A DNA stretch of 64,000 nt from Macrostomum hystrix (Eukaryota > Platyhelminthes > Macrostomidae), in NCBI GenBank assembly GCA_950097015.1, contig CATNEN010000038.1, forward strand, positions 1,674,001-1,738,000, written 5' to 3'. How positions within the stretch are numbered: position 1 is the first letter of the stretch; every line of letters starts with the position of its first letter. The position numbers were made by a program, and so were the translations under genes. Below the pieces are notes generated by a model. The model was not told the origin of the DNA, made no database searches, and was given only the letters and a program-made list of their open reading frames with translations. This document shows, one piece after another, positions 36,813 through 50,211 of the stretch.

Positions 36813-39800
36813 TTACAGACCGCCTGTGCTCATCTGCTGCATGAGATATTGCTGCTGCTGACGCTGCTGCTGCTGATGCTGCTGGTGCTGCGGCTTGAGC
36901 TCGAGCTCCACCAGCAGCGAGAAATGGTCGGACGGAACGTGCGGATGCGGGCAGCCCAGAATGGCGGAGTCATGGAACCAGGACTCCGGGATCATGTCCA
37001 GGCAGCCGATGTTATTGAAGTGCCGCTCAGTGAAGAAAATGTAGTCGATGAAGCCCTTGAATTCGTAGGTGTAGTTGGTGTAGGGCATGCCGACCTCGTC
37101 CTGGTAGCACCTGGACAGGTTGAAGTCCTGCTCCAGGTATTCGGGCTGGTGCTGGGACCTGTGCGGCGTCAGGCGGTCAAGGATGCGCTCGTAGCCCAGC
37201 TCCTTGAAGTCCGGGTGAGACTTCTTCACTCGGCCGGAGGACAGGTACTCAAACACACCTGCGAGATAGAAATTGATTAGGGATCAAAAGCTTGCTGAAC
37301 ATGGACTGCTGGAATCTGAATATGGACTGCTGGAATCTGAACATGGACTGCTGGAATCTGAACATGGACTGCTGGAATCTGAACATGGACTGCTGGAATC
37401 TGAACACGGACTGCTGGAATCTGAATATGGACTGCTGGAATCTGAACATGGACTGCTGGAATCTGAACATGGACTGCTGGAATCTGAACATGGACTGCTG
37501 GAATCTGAACACGGACTGCTGGAATCTGAATATGGACTGCTGGAATCTGAACATGGACTGCTGGATTCTGAACTGTCTATTGTCTTGTCTCGATCAATTA
37601 GTGGGGCCTCACCTGAGTCTGGCAGGGAGTTGAAGTCCCCGCAGATGATCACTGGCATGCTCGTGACGTCGACGTTGCCCACACCGCCTTCAGCAGCCTG
37701 GCGCTCAGTCAGGTGGTCCTCGATCTTCTTCCACAGTGCGGACAGCAGCAGAATGGTTTGGATGAGTTTCACATCGCAGAACTCCGGGTCCCAGTGGATG
37801 TGCGCGGTGGACACGACCATCTGGCGGGGTGGCCCGCCACCAATCTCGTCGCGCACTTCAAAGATGGCCATCACGGCGATGTTGTCCTTCAGCATGACGC
37901 GATTGATCATCTCCTGGCTCTCCTGAGGTTCCACACGACGTGATGATTAGTGAGATTTGGTTTGTCTGACAATGCCCTTCCACCCACATTCAGCCACATC
38001 CATCTACTGCCCACCCACATCCATCTACTGCCCACCCACATCCATCCACTGCACACCCACATCCATCCACTGACCAGCCTCATCCATCCACTGCCCACCC
38101 ATATCCATCCACTGCACAGCCACATCCATCCACTGCACACCCATATCCATCCACTGCACACCCACATCCATCCACTGCCCACCCATATCCATCCACTGCA
38201 CAGCCATATCCATCCACTGCACAGCCACATCCATCCACTGCACACCCATATCCATCCACTGCACACCCACATCCATCCACTGCCCACCCATATCCATCCA
38301 CTGCACAGCCACATTCATCCACTGCCCATCCAAATCCACCCACATCCATTCAATGCCTACCCACATCCACCAACATCTACCCACTGCCCAACCACATCCA
38401 CCAACATCTACCCACTGCCCACCCACATCCAACAACATCTACCCACCCACTGCCCACCCACTTCCACCAACATCTACCCACCCAATCATCTTGCAAACCT
38501 TGCAGTCCGTCTCGTATCGTTCAACGGCCATGCGCGAGAACTCGATGACGTCCTCCTTGATCAGGGAGAAGCGCTCCTTCTTCCAGAAGATGGCGACGCC
38601 ATCAACGTAGCGGCCCTCGCTGGCTGACATGGTCTTGGCGCGACTCTTCGGGCTGAAGATGCCATCGTAGCCGTCTTTGGCAAGCTCGGGCTTGAAGAAC
38701 ACCGAGTACTGCTCAGTCTCCACCTCCTGCAGGCAGATGATGTCGGCCTGGTAGACCCGGATCTCCGTCATGATGCCACGGCGCCGGTAATCCCAGAGTA
38801 GAGCCCAGCTGGGGCAGTAGGGGTACTGCTTGCGTGTGGCGTAGCCTTCGCACAGCACATTGTAGCACATCAGGGTGAAGGCGATGCTCTCGTTAACATC
38901 CGACGGATTGCGCAGATAGCGCCAGTTCCGACTTGGCGGAGGCGGCGGAGGCATCGACAGGCCTTGGAGTGGGAATTAGATTGATAATATTGAATGGAGG
39001 ATTGATAATAGCTCGTATTTAATGGAGGATTGATAATATTAAATGGAGGATTGATAATATTCAATGGAGGATAGATAATATTCAATGGAGGATTGATAGT
39101 ATTCAATGGAGGATTGATAATATTAAATGGAGGATTGATAATATTGCATAGAGGATTGATCATATTCAATGGAGGATTGATCATATTCAATGGAGGATTG
39201 ATCATATTCAATGGAGGATTGATCATATTCAATGGAGGATTGATCATATTCAATGGAGGATTGATAATATTAAATGGAGGATTGATAATATTCAATGGAG
39301 GATTGATAATATTCAATAGAGGATTGATAGTATTCAATGGAGGATTGATAATATTGAATAGAGGATTGATCATATTCAATGGAGGATTGATAATATTCAA
39401 TAGAGGATTGATAGTATTCAATGGAGGATTGATAATATTGAATAGAGGATTGATCATATTCAAGGGAGGGTTGATCATATTCAATGGAGGATTGATCATA
39501 TTCAATGGAGGATTGATCATATTCAATGGAGGATTGATCATATTCAATGGAGGATTGATCATATTCAATGGAGGATTGATATTATTCAATGGAGGATTGA
39601 TAATATTCAATGGAGGATTGATATTATTCAATGGAGGATTGATAATATTCAATGGAGGATTGATAATATTCAATAGAGGATTGATAGTATTCAATGGAGG
39701 ATTGATAATATTGAATAGAGGATTGATCATATTCAATGGAGGATTGATAATATTCAATAGAGGATTGATAGTATTCAATGGAGGATTGATAATATTGAAT

Positions 39801-42800
39801 AGAGGATTGATCATATTCAAGGGAGGATTGATCATATTCAATGGAGGATTGATCATATTCAATAGAGGATTGATCATATTCAATGGAGGATTGATATTAT
39901 TCAATGGAGGATTGATAATATTCAATGGAGGATTGATATTATTCAATGGAGGATTGATAATATTCAATGGAGGATTGATAATATTCAATGGAGGATTGAT
40001 ATTATTCAATGGAGGATTGATAATATTCAATGGAGGATTGATAATATTCAATAGAGGATTGATAGTATTCAATGGAGGATTGATAATATTGAATAGAGGA
40101 TTGATCATATTCAATGGAGGATTGATAATATTCAATAGAGGATTGATAGTATTCAATGGAGGATTGATAATATTGAATAGAGGATTGATCATATTCAATG
40201 GAGGATTGATCATATTCAATGGAGGATTGATCATATTCAATGGAGGATTGATCATATTCAATGGAGGATTGATATTATTCAATGGAGGATTGATAATATT
40301 CAATGGAGGATTGATATTATTCAATGGAGGATTGATAATATTCAATGGAGGATTGATAATATTCAATAGAGGATTGATAGTATTCAATGGAGGATTGATA
40401 ATATTGAATAGAGGATTGATCATATTCAATGGAGGATTGATAATATTCAATAGAGGATTGATAGTATTCAATGGAGGATTGATAATATTGAATAGAGGAT
40501 TGATCATATTCAAGGGAGGGTTGATCATATTCAATGGAGGATTGATCATATTCAATGGAGGATTGATCATATTCAATGGAGGATTGATCATATTCAATGG
40601 AGGATTGATCATATTCAATGGAGGATTGATATTATTCAATGGAGGATTGATAATATTCAATGGAGGATTGATATTATTCAATGGAGGATTGATAATATTC
40701 AATGGAGGATTGATAATATTCAATAGAGGATTGATAGTATTCAATGGAGGATTGATAATATTGAATAGAGGATTGATCATATTCAATGGAGGATTGATAA
40801 TATTCAATAGAGGATTGATAGTATTCAATGGAGGATTGATAATATTGAATAGAGGATTGATCATATTCAAGGGAGGATTGATCATATTCAATGGAGGATT
40901 GATCATATTCAATAGAGGATTGATCATATTCAATGGAGGATTGATATTATTCAATGGAGGATTGATAATATTCAATGGAGGATTGATATTATTCAATGGA
41001 GGATTGATAATATTCAATGGAGGATTGATAATATTCAATGGAGGATTGATATTATTCAATGGAGGATTGATAATATTCAATGGAGGATTGATAATATTCA
41101 ATAGAGGATTGATAGTATTCAATGGAGGATTGATAATATTGAATAGAGGATTGATCATATTCAATGGAGGATTGATAATATTCAATAGAGGATTGATAGT
41201 ATTCAATGGAGGATTGATAATATTGAATAGAGGATTGATCATATTCAATGGAGGATTGATCATATTCAATGGAGGATTGATCATATTCAATGGAGGATTG
41301 ATCATATTCAATGGAGGATTGATATTATTCAATGGAGGATTGATAATATTCAATGGAGGATTGATATTATTCAATGGAGGATTGATAATATTCAATGGAG
41401 GATTGATAATATTCAATAGAGGATTGATAGTATTCAATGGAGGATTGATAATATTGAATAGAGGATTGATCATATTCAATGGAGGATTGATAATATTCAA
41501 TAGAGGATTGATAGTATTCAATGGAGGATTGATAATATTGAATAGAGGATTGATCATATTCAAGGGAGGATTGATCATATTCAATGGAGGATTGATCATA
41601 TTCAATAGAGGATTGATCATATTCAATGGAGGATTGATCATATTCAATGGAGGATTGATATTATTCAATGGAGAATTGATAATATTCAATGGAGGATTGA
41701 TAATATTCAATGGAGGATAGATAATATTCAATGGAGGATTGATAATATTCAATGGAGGATAGATAATATTCAATGGAGGATTGATAATATTGAAAACAGG
41801 ATTGATAATGGAGGATTGATAATATTGAAAACAGGATTGATAATGGAGGATTGATAATATTGAAAGCAGGATTGATAATGGAGGATTGATAATATTGAAT
41901 ACAGGATTGATAATGGAGGATTGATAATATTGAATACAGGATTGATAATGGAGGATTGATAATATTGTAAGTAAATAAGATTTGATAAGTGCATCGACAC
42001 GGTTAAATGGTGTATTGATATGGCTACTCGTGGTTTATTATTTATTATTTATTTGTATCACAAATAAATGTTAGACTATCTATTGTTAGCTCACTTTCAT
42101 TGTCCAGATACCAGGCCAGCATGCGGTGGACGCCCTCAGTGTTGTAGATCTGGGCCACATCCTGGCTCAGAGGGTTGTTGTGCAGATTCAACACGCTCAG
42201 TTGAAATAGGCGACCGATTTGCATTGGCAGGTTGCGAATTTGATTGCCCTGCGGTTTGCAAATAATTCAGCCGTGTTTGCGGATTCCAGGAAATCAACTA
42301 TTTGAAATTCTATTCAGATTCCAAGAAATGGACTTGGCCCAATAGGGAGTCATAGCCCTCTGGTTAGAGCGTCGGACTCACGACTTGAAGGTCGGGGTTC
42401 GATTCCCAACTTCAGTGAATCAATTTTTGTCAGGGGCAGGTTTAGCAGGGGGCAATAAGGGGTGGGTGTGGCGTCCTCCCAGTCCATGGACAGCTTTCTG
42501 ATGCGCCGCGCAATAGCTGCGGCTGTGCTGTCGGCTGCATATGCGGTCCAATCGGGGCAGGTGGGAAAGTGTTGAAATATTAGCAGTATCCGAACCTGAA
42601 GATGCAGTTCTTTCAGCTCAGTGAGGGCCCCAATCTGCGGCGGCAGGGCTTTGAGCAGGTTGTAGGACAGATCCAGGTGCACCAGATTCTTGAGCAGTGA
42701 TATCTCAGGGGGCAGGCAGGTGAGCTGGTTGTGCGCCATGTACAGATACCTGAGATAGCTCATGTTGCACAGATCAGGCGGGAAGATGTGAATATTGCCA

Positions 42801-42916
42801 ACAATCTCCAGCTGTTCCCAACTGGGCTGGGCGCCCTGCTCTTTGTCTTCGGGTGTGAGGAACACAACTTGCTTCAGGTTGTTCCGGCCAGGTTCCCACT
42901 TTCGTTTGCGTTGCAT
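36813..42916 (-). CDS. CNOT6: CCR4-NOT deadenylase catalytic subunit (CCR4/CNOT6)
   Basis: Five exons: 42916-42596, 42248-42095, 38962-38499, 37922-37613 and 37258-36813 (564 aa; human CNOT6 is 557). Exons 1-2 encode leucine-rich repeats (YLYMAHNQLTCLPPEISLL, HLDLSYNLLKALPPQIG, then GNQIRNLPMQIGRLFQL), which bind CNOT7/8-type subunits. Exons 3-5 are the endonuclease/exonuclease/phosphatase domain. Catalytic positions are intact: Asn193 (MCYNVLC), Glu238 (CLQEVETEQY), Asp409 (CGDFNSLPDSG) and His528 (PSDHFSL). The enzyme shortens poly(A) tails in the cytoplasm. The C terminus adds a Gln-rich stretch. Exon 2 (51 codons) is too short to be found by ORF length and was located by LRR pattern and splice phase. 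All introns are repeat-laden: a SINE in intron 1, 3 kb of minisatellite in intron 2, and 21-bp arrays in introns 3 and 4. The paralogue CNOT6L is equally possible as the named orthologue. Confidence 0.95.
37298..37575. repeat. 21-bp minisatellite in CNOT6 intron 4
   Basis: About 13 copies of a 21-bp unit containing ATGGACTGCTGGAATCTGAA. On the gene's strand it reads CAGATTCCAG and ends about 36 bases before the exon 5 acceptor. Confidence 0.95.
37985..38470. repeat. 21-bp minisatellite in CNOT6 intron 3
   Basis: About 23 copies, more diverged at the right, of a 21-bp unit containing CATCCATCCACTGCACACCC. It fills nearly the whole intron between exons 3 and 4. Confidence 0.95.
38990..41965. 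repeat. 3-kb 21-bp minisatellite with higher-order structure in CNOT6 intron 2
   Basis: About 140 copies of a 21-bp unit containing GGAGGATTGATAATATTCAA, with variants catatt, tattatt, agtatt and aatagagg. Rare variants (CAAGGGAGG) recur at 39461, 40511 and 41561, exactly 1,050 bases (50 units) apart, so a block was itself duplicated. The right end (from about 41790) switches to a longer unit with GAAAACAGGATTGATAATGG. The array ends about 28 bases before the exon 3 acceptor on the gene's strand. Both strands are open for about 900 codons, a consequence of the unit length. Confidence 0.95.
42345..42565 (+). mobile_element. SINE family A copy in CNOT6 intron 1
   Basis: tRNA-like head with box A TAGCCCTCTGG and box B GGGGTTCGATTCCC, then the family A 3' part (GTGTGGCGTCCTCCCAGTCC, GATGCGCCGCGCAATAGC, CGGGGCAGGTG). 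The middle block with AGCAAGACACTTAAC is deleted. It is antisense to CNOT6. Confidence 0.85.
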
Positions 42917-45900
42917 GATTTTAGTTTCTCTTGATTTTTAAAGACGCTTAAATTATTCTGTAATACAACTCCAAAGCACTGATTTAAATGCAGTGATGCT
43001 TATTTAGCAATGAACTGTTAGACAAAAATATGCAATCCAAACACTTATTATTAGAGGCTGAAAATTAGTAGAGTAATATTCAAAGTTATAAGAAGCAATG
43101 AAAGAAAATATTACCTTTTGCAACCAGCTAAAATCCTTATAAAATTTTTATAGATACAACTAACTTGCCAAAGCAGAGTATCTTGGTTAATAAATAAAAT
43201 AAATTTTTGTCCATTCATTCAAAAGAATTTTTTTAATAGAAAAACTAAATACATTCTATAAATTATTCTATAAATATCTATAAAATTGTGTTTATAGAAA
43301 CAAAAGCAAGCTAAAATGCATGCTTTTAGAGTTGACAAAGAAAAATATTAATTATGTATGATTTATATTTTCTTGCACACCAAAAATTATTGTGACTTGT
43401 GCATATTAGGAAGCTATAGATATGTAATAAGAGTATTTAAACTGTCTATTGATTGTACTTAAAATTCAGCATCAAGTACAAATTATTGTTTTAGTATATA
43501 TTTTGTTATATGTTTTATGAATACAGCAAGAGTCAGCAAATTAGGAAATTGAGACATTATAAATGACAAAATAAAAATACTTCCTAGATTATAACTCTGT
43601 GATTATATAGTTCTCAGTAACTCACATTAAATCAGTAATAATTAACTACATAGCTGAGCCTTTTGTTACTTTGTATTATTTGCATTACAATTTTGAAAAG
43701 TGAAAACTGTAACTTACTGGGCGAATAATTTTTCTTTTACTTTGTCAGCTATGTTGCGGTAACTGATAATATACTTGGAGAGTAGAATATGAAAATTAAC
43801 CTTCTATGAACAAACAGAACAAAAAAAATATTTTAGCATGAATGTATACAATATGTTTATGATATGCTCACAATATATACTGCCACAGTAAATTTTACTT
43901 TACATAGTAAAGTAAAAGTGACCAAAAGTGAAAAATTGGCCCAAGAAAATTGATGACTCTGTAGCGGGTTGCCGAGTTGGCTTCGCTAACGAGTTTGTGT
44001 TTATTTGAGTTCGCAAAAAGGGGTGAGGGCTCTGTGCCCGAGACAAAGAGCCTTATAAAGGCCAGCGCGACTTCTCCATGTCCCCAACCCCACTGAGGAT
44101 TGCAAACCAATGCGACTGCGCGAGCAGGGGTGACGCATCCGCCCAGACCGTGGTGTGATGTCTGGGGCCAGCTGTCTGGGGTAGAGTGCACTCTCCGCCA
44201 CAACTCTTTGATTTTTTCAAAAAAAACCATAACAACAACTCCAACTTTCACCCAAAATAACTCTGACTTTCACCTGTGTAGGAATATGATGTATATCTTT
44301 CCAATTTTCATCGATATTCATCTGTACATGATGAACCAACTGCTACACGACTTTCGCCTGACACTGAAGACCCGACTTTCATCTATATCCATCTGTACAT
44401 GTACATGCTTATTAAATAGAGACTTTAGTTGGCGTTTTAACTAGGAGGGAATCTGAAGAGTAGTATGTTACTTGTGTGCAAATAGAAAACATAGAAAATT
44501 GCCTAATACTATCTGCATACGCAATGGCAAAAAAGTTAAGACAGTATATTGTAGACAAGATCATGTTGCAATCAGGACACCTTTCAGTTTTTTTGCACTG
44601 CTCACAGTTATTTTGTTAGTGTAATTATAATGGCACTTGTTTACAATAGATACTTGAGAACTGTCAGAAAATATAATCTACATTCCTGTTGATTGCATGT
44701 GCAGCAACTGGTAGCCAAAGCAAGGTAAAAACTGCTTAAGCATTAAACGAGGAATGAAATTCAGGTGAGAGTCATGGAAGAATTGATCCAAAATGGCCTT
44801 TCCATACAGTCAGTCAATTTGATCCAACACAGAGCAGATTAAATTCGGGTGAGAGTTGTGGAAAAATCAGTCCAAAACTTTCCAAACAGTCAGCCTATTT
44901 TGATCCAACACAGTGCAGATGAAATTCGGCTCTAAAACAGTTCAAAATTGGGTCGAAATGACATTTTGTGTGAATTTTGGTCCAAAATTGAATCAACAGT
45001 CTGCAAAATATTGGAGTTGAGTCCCAGTGGGATATGGCACATGATCACATCATGGTGTATGCCATGCCAAAAAAATAGACACAGTGTGCAGATTACAATT
45101 AGGCTACATTAGATCTAGTCACAGAGACTTTAGAAGGCTATAGGGGACTAGGTGTAAATGGCACGGGCCTACCTATCACATGAAAAAATGGGTTGCTTCT
45201 GGCTCACACATGGTATGATCCTGACTATGGCCTTGTTACTATTGGCAACATTCTTTTCAGGGTGGCACTCTAGCTACTAAGCTATCTGAGTGCATGAAAA
45301 TGCCAATGACATCTGAGTGGCTTATAGGTGTTGTTTGCTGGCACCTTGTTGTTTGTCACAATATATATATATCAATAAAAAAAGCAGAAAACTGTAGTTG
45401 TAAAATCAATTTGAATTAAATGTGCAAAATTAGAGGAAACTAGTGAAACTATATGTTCTATGACTCTATCACTATTTTCTTGACTTCTAGCTAGCTAGCT
45501 CCAGCTGCAGGTGAGAAATTTAAAAATAATCACACTGTCTGAAACGTCTTATGAATATGTCATCTGGGCTTTAGACAATTTTGTTACATATCTAATATAC
45601 TAAAATGTAATGCTTGGTTGCTTGTGATACAACTAAAAAGAATTACTTCCTAACAAAAAATGCTACAGCTACAACACCACACAGTAGACGGCATATGCCA
45701 TATGCCATATATGCCATATGCATAGGCCATAGCCTGCAGTCCAGCAAAGGCTGGACTGCAGCCTGCAGGCAAGCAGTGGGAGTAATAAGAGAGAGTGCTA
45801 TTAAGAGCCTTCAATCTAAAATATTCATAGCATCGCTTGGTCCGTGCGCCAGTAGAAGTAAATAGCTAATCAGGGTGTCAATATACTTTTAAGTTTATCA

Positions 45901-47678
45901 AGATTTTATATAGTTAGTTTTACTAAGCAATCAAGATTTTCATTTTAGTATTAGGCCCTAGTACAGTAGACGTTTAGCAAATTTATAGTTTGTTGGAATT
46001 TCTAAGAAGCATTTTCATTTATTTTTGTGTTGATAACTCTCTAGGTGATTTTAACAAAACATTAGGCCCTAGCATGCGTCCTAAGGACTATCGTCAAACG
46101 TTAAAGCTAGAGATATTTTTCAAAAAAATAATATACTAATCGAAATTAAAATTATTTTTACACAAACAGTTACTCTTGATTCGTTACATTTACACAATTC
46201 AGCGCACTAAATATCCACCTAAATTGACGCCAGCGTTGTATAATGTGAGCATTAGCCGTAGATCAAATCAGATTTTTTATTTTCTTACGATTGCTTAAAG
46301 TGAATTTATTTTGCCCTTTAGACTGCTAGATATCCTACATTTCAATGCTTCAACGGAGGATCACTCTAAATTTGCTCTTTCACTCATCGCCAGTTAATTT
46401 TTTCAAGTGCTTATTCTTGAGAGATACAACAATATCTTTTAATATTTTATAAGTAAGTCAGATCTGGCTAGTTGAAAAATTCAGATTGTCAACTAGGGGA
46501 GCTACTATAGTTCACATGCAAATCCTGGAAAATTATTCTTCTGTTTAAAGAAAATTATTCATCTTCTATTCTTCAGCGTTGTGGTACTGAAATTTTGTGG
46601 TTGATGTAATTTTGGTGTTGCGATGTTTAGCTGCAGTACGTAAAGCTCAGGTTTGTGAAATTTTGGGTTTTGGACGCTGCAAAATTGTGGAATTTCGGGT
46701 TTAGGAAAGCTAAAGCACCGCTTATGCATGGGTGCTATGGCTGCAGTGAATCTTAAAAATTAATTAAAGAAAAAAGTAGTAAAGTAGCTTGCGCAATTGA
46801 AGACAAAATTAGTCGATTAAGTCGACACTGCCCGGTACTATAAAATCTTCTTATTCTGGAGCCCCTTTAATAATGTGTTTATATGCGATATTTTCTATTG
46901 GTCGACTCGCAATAAACTTAAGGCATGCAGCTTCGACAAGCTAAGATTCTTTAGAGCCTAGCACAATTATTATCTTTTGCGCTAGGGCAGCTAGCTATAG
47001 GACACTGAATGAGAATTATGATGAAGAAACTCAACGGCAATTCCACGCCAATTCCATTGTCGCCGAAGACAATAAACAGCAATATAAAAATTAATGCGTC
47101 GGTACGCTTTATTTAAACAAAACACGATATATAACGATATAGTCTAGCATTTATTGTTTTTTTTCAGAGGCAGTATTAGCATTGCATGATGATGACAATT
47201 ATTATAATACTGCCCTATTCTGTACATGCACTAATTAGATTCAAATGGATTTATTAAGACGCTGAGTTTATTTGGCTCAGTAAATTTGTTAATATTGTTG
47301 GGTTTAAATTGAACTAAAGGATACTGCAGAGGCTGCTATTATTGTAGTAGTAGTGCTTGCAGCAGCAGACCGAATACTTTCTGAAATTATAATTTTTGCG
47401 TGTTGTGGATGCACTGTTGCGATCTTTAAAAGAACGCGCGCCGTACTTGATAACAGGGAAAAGAAGTACGTATTACGCTTTCAATAATTATCGCCATTCC
47501 ATACAGCTATACAGTGATTATTTAATAGCTATCGATTCATTGGTTTTTGTGTCCCTACCTGATTTCTTGAGGAAATTATGAAGAACTCGAAAAATGCACT
47601 TGATCAATATACGCCCATTATCAGAACCAACTCCCCAAAGCAAACTAGTGAGAGTGTGACAGTAAAAATTGGGTAGAT
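42917..47678. other. Long AT-rich intergenic region
   Basis: No gene recognised in 4.8 kb. A GC-richer island at about 43960-44260 looks like an inserted repeat but matches nothing I know. A roughly 85-base imperfect tandem duplication (GATCCAACACAG repeated) lies at about 44755-44935. A 12-bp-arm hairpin (CTGCAGTCCAGC/GCTGGACTGCAG) is at 45734-45761 beside CATATGCC palindromes. Confidence 0.5.
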
Positions 47679-47986
47679 CAGGGGTAGGCAAACTTATTTG
47701 CTGGCGGGCCAAAGAGAGAGCCCAAAAGACGACAGCGGGCCGCATTGACTGTATAAGTATGAGATAGGGGAGAGATGAGACACGGGAGAGATTAGATACG
47801 AGAGCGATGAGACACGGGAGAGATTAGACACGGGAGAGATTAGTATACGAGAGCGATGAGACACGGGAGAGATTAGACACGAGAGAGATGAAACAGGACA
47901 CTGTAGATGTCAGAAGGGGCAACGGGCCGGATTTGGGAGCTTCGAGTGCCGTATCTGGCCCGCGGGCCGGAGTTTGCCGACCCCCG
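47679..47986. mobile_element. hAT-like MITE, copy 1, with exact 8-bp target duplication
   Basis: A 308-bp element with ends CAGGGGTAGGCAAAC and GTTTGCCGACCCCCG (inverted) and subterminal GGCGGGCCAAAGAG / CCGGATTTGGGAGCTTCGAG. It is flanked by GGGTAGAT on both sides (47671-47678 and 47987-47994). The CAGGGGTCGGCAA-type end and 8-bp duplication are characteristic of hAT transposons. The inside is a short array of a 16-bp GAGAGATGAGACACGG-like unit. Confidence 0.92.
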
Positions 47987-48127
47987 GGGTAGATGTACGC
48001 AACTGTGTGAGGACATACACCCTCTTGGTATACGTATCACCTGTGGGGGATCATGATTCCGCGGTAAGGGTACTATTGCCCCTGGCTAGCTTCAGACAGA
48101 CTTTTGTAAAACCCGTACATCAATTAG

Positions 48128-48345
48128 ACCTCGGCTGACCGACGTCACCGATGACAAATGGGAACTTTTACTTTACGCTGATTAAATCTGACGAAACGAA
48201 ACTTGCAAATGCTACAAAACCTAGAAAAATATTTAAAGCAGCAAAAATCATCTTAAACGCGCGAACGTTGGCTGAACGTCGGTGCAATATACACTCGAAA
48301 AAGTTCCCATTTTCCATCGAAGACGCTCGACGTCGGTGTCTGTCG
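48128..48345. mobile_element. Candidate fold-back element
   Basis: The perfect 14-bp arms AAATGGGAACTTTT and AAAAGTTCCCATTT are embedded in longer imperfect inverted repeats (GACGTCACCGATGAC on the left, CGACGTCGGTGTCTG on the right). No target duplication is apparent. Confidence 0.45.
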
Positions 48346-48391
48346 CGCGGGAAAAGTCGCTTCAGTGCCCCACAGCTCTCCTACACCCTAA

Positions 48392-48745
48392 TAATAATAA
48401 TAATAATAATAATCACAGGGGGGCTGCGGGCAATGGCACATCATTTGATGTCAGTAGACCCGCAGCCAGCGAGGAGGCCATTCCGCCCATTCTACTGACT
48501 CCTAAACACACACGCACTGAGATACTGTACGCAGGCACTCGCTCACACAGGTTGTACATCTGCCCTGACTTCTTATCGTCGGGCAGTGTACACTTTCACT
48601 TTGCCTTGGAAGTAGGCCCTAGTATAGATGGAGTAAATTGCACGACAAGCCCCTAAGACTTCTCCCCAGATGAATGTGGCCTCGCCTCGGGAATCGAGCT
48701 CAGGGACATTAGTTTGAGAGGCAAATGCTCTGCCACTCACCTCCT
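48392..48745 (-). mobile_element. SINE family B copy, near full length
   Basis: From the plus-strand left: an (AAT)n tail, GGGCTGCGGGCAATGGCACA, CCGCAGCCAGCGAGGAGG, CTGACTCCTAAACACACACG, GGCAGTGTACACTTTCACT, GAATGTGGCCTCGCC, then the reverse of the tRNA-like head (GGAATCGAGCTCAGGGAC...GAGAGGCAAATGCTCTGCCAC). Confidence 0.85.
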
Positions 48746-50211
48746 ACTTACCCCCTGAAATACAAAACTTTTGTTCCGCCCGGTGTATGGGCATTCTCCC
48801 GGACCAACTCTTTGCTGCGCCTTGAACCACGCCTCACTTCAATCGACGCGGCCGCATCGCCAGCGAATTTTACAATTTTCCAACACAGTTGCTTCAACTG
48901 TCTTTGAATGCCCCGAAGCTCCATGCACCCATACCCTATGACTCATTTCCAGCGGACCTGGCATGATTTTTGTGTCCGAGGACGCACAAGAACAATTTCT
49001 GCACTCTGTCCTCTTTGTACTACGAGCGTACTACCAATAATAATATTATTGTAAACTAAATGCACATTCTGCCAAACAACATACTGCCTGTACTTGTCGC
49101 ACTTGCTACAGAACCAGCTTTGACAGCAGCGTTTCCGATGAACACCTCTGCAGCAGCAAGGCCGGACATCATTCTTCCATTCCTTGTACCTCCTGGAGGA
49201 TCTGAAGAATTGTTTTCAAAATAAAACGGTGACCCGTTCAGAGAACTCATTAATTGGCGTTGGTCTTACTTGCAGTCGGAGCATCCGGGACAGCACGGTC
49301 CGCTGTGCGTCATGGTCAAACAGTGTGCCGTGGCACCGAGTCTTCTGGATTTGATTTTAACAAATTTTCAAATACAGCCTAGTTTATAATAGCTTAATAA
49401 ATAGTTTAATTCACGGAAGAGCAACTTTTTTACATCCTTGTTCCAGTTAGGAGGGCATTGTCCATTCAATGATATTTCATCAGACTCTGCGCAGTTGCTA
49501 AATAAAGTTCGTTTACGAATGCAGCTGCACTGTATGTACATAAATTATTAGAATTTGAGTAGCTCATTCATTAGCAAAGCAAGGCAGATGCAGGTGTATA
49601 CCACTCGACATCTGCATCTATGCATCGCCTACGAAAAGCAATGAAAAGTTTCTGCGCTTAATATCTGCATTGTCGAAATATACCACACCGTGGGCTGTGT
49701 AAAAAGAAACAATAGCTGATTAGAAGAAAGACAAACTAAAACAAAAAATATTTCTAAACAGTATAGAAAGATCTAGGCCTGTAATTAAAATACCCACATT
49801 CTTTTTTTCTGTATCTCATGAAATATTGGACCAACGACTACCAGAATTACAAAACATCGTATAAATATTCAACGATTCTAGTCAGGGTAGTGAAATCATC
49901 AATACGTATATCATACATATTATTTCCGCTCACAAAACTTGATCATGTAACCACGTGGCTGTTATTGTTGATTCAATTGAGCTGATTAAACTTTTAATTA
50001 TTATCTACATTATTGAATCGATATGAATTCGCCATAAAGGTTTTGTGCAGAGCAATTTTTGTTGTCATCGTCACCTGGACAATTCAGCGAAGAATGCTGA
50101 TGTCGAACGGCTTTGAAAGCTAGTTTATCTTTAAGCGCAGAAAATGTTGATTATTTTGCTGGACTTTGAACTTTCAAGAAAATCTATCCTGAAGTAGTCT
50201 TTCCCCTAGGG
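48746..50211. other. Intergenic DNA
   Basis: AT-rich, with no recognised gene between the family B SINE and the second hAT-like MITE. A 64-codon minus-strand frame near 49056-49250 has no known domain. Confidence 0.45.

Noticed and set aside
38870-41773. Giant open frames of about 970 and 875 codons on both strands
   Set aside because: They run through a 21-bp array whose length is a multiple of three and whose unit lacks stops. Both strands being open, and the position inside CNOT6 intron 2, argue for artefact.
43895-44444. Overlapping ORFs on both strands in the GC-richer island
   Set aside because: No family similarity seen in any frame; more likely an old repeat insertion.
45660-45770. 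CATATGCC palindromes and hairpin as a microRNA precursor
   Set aside because: The stem is only 12 bp and very GC-rich at one end, too short for a typical pre-miRNA; neighbouring palindromes suggest simple sequence.
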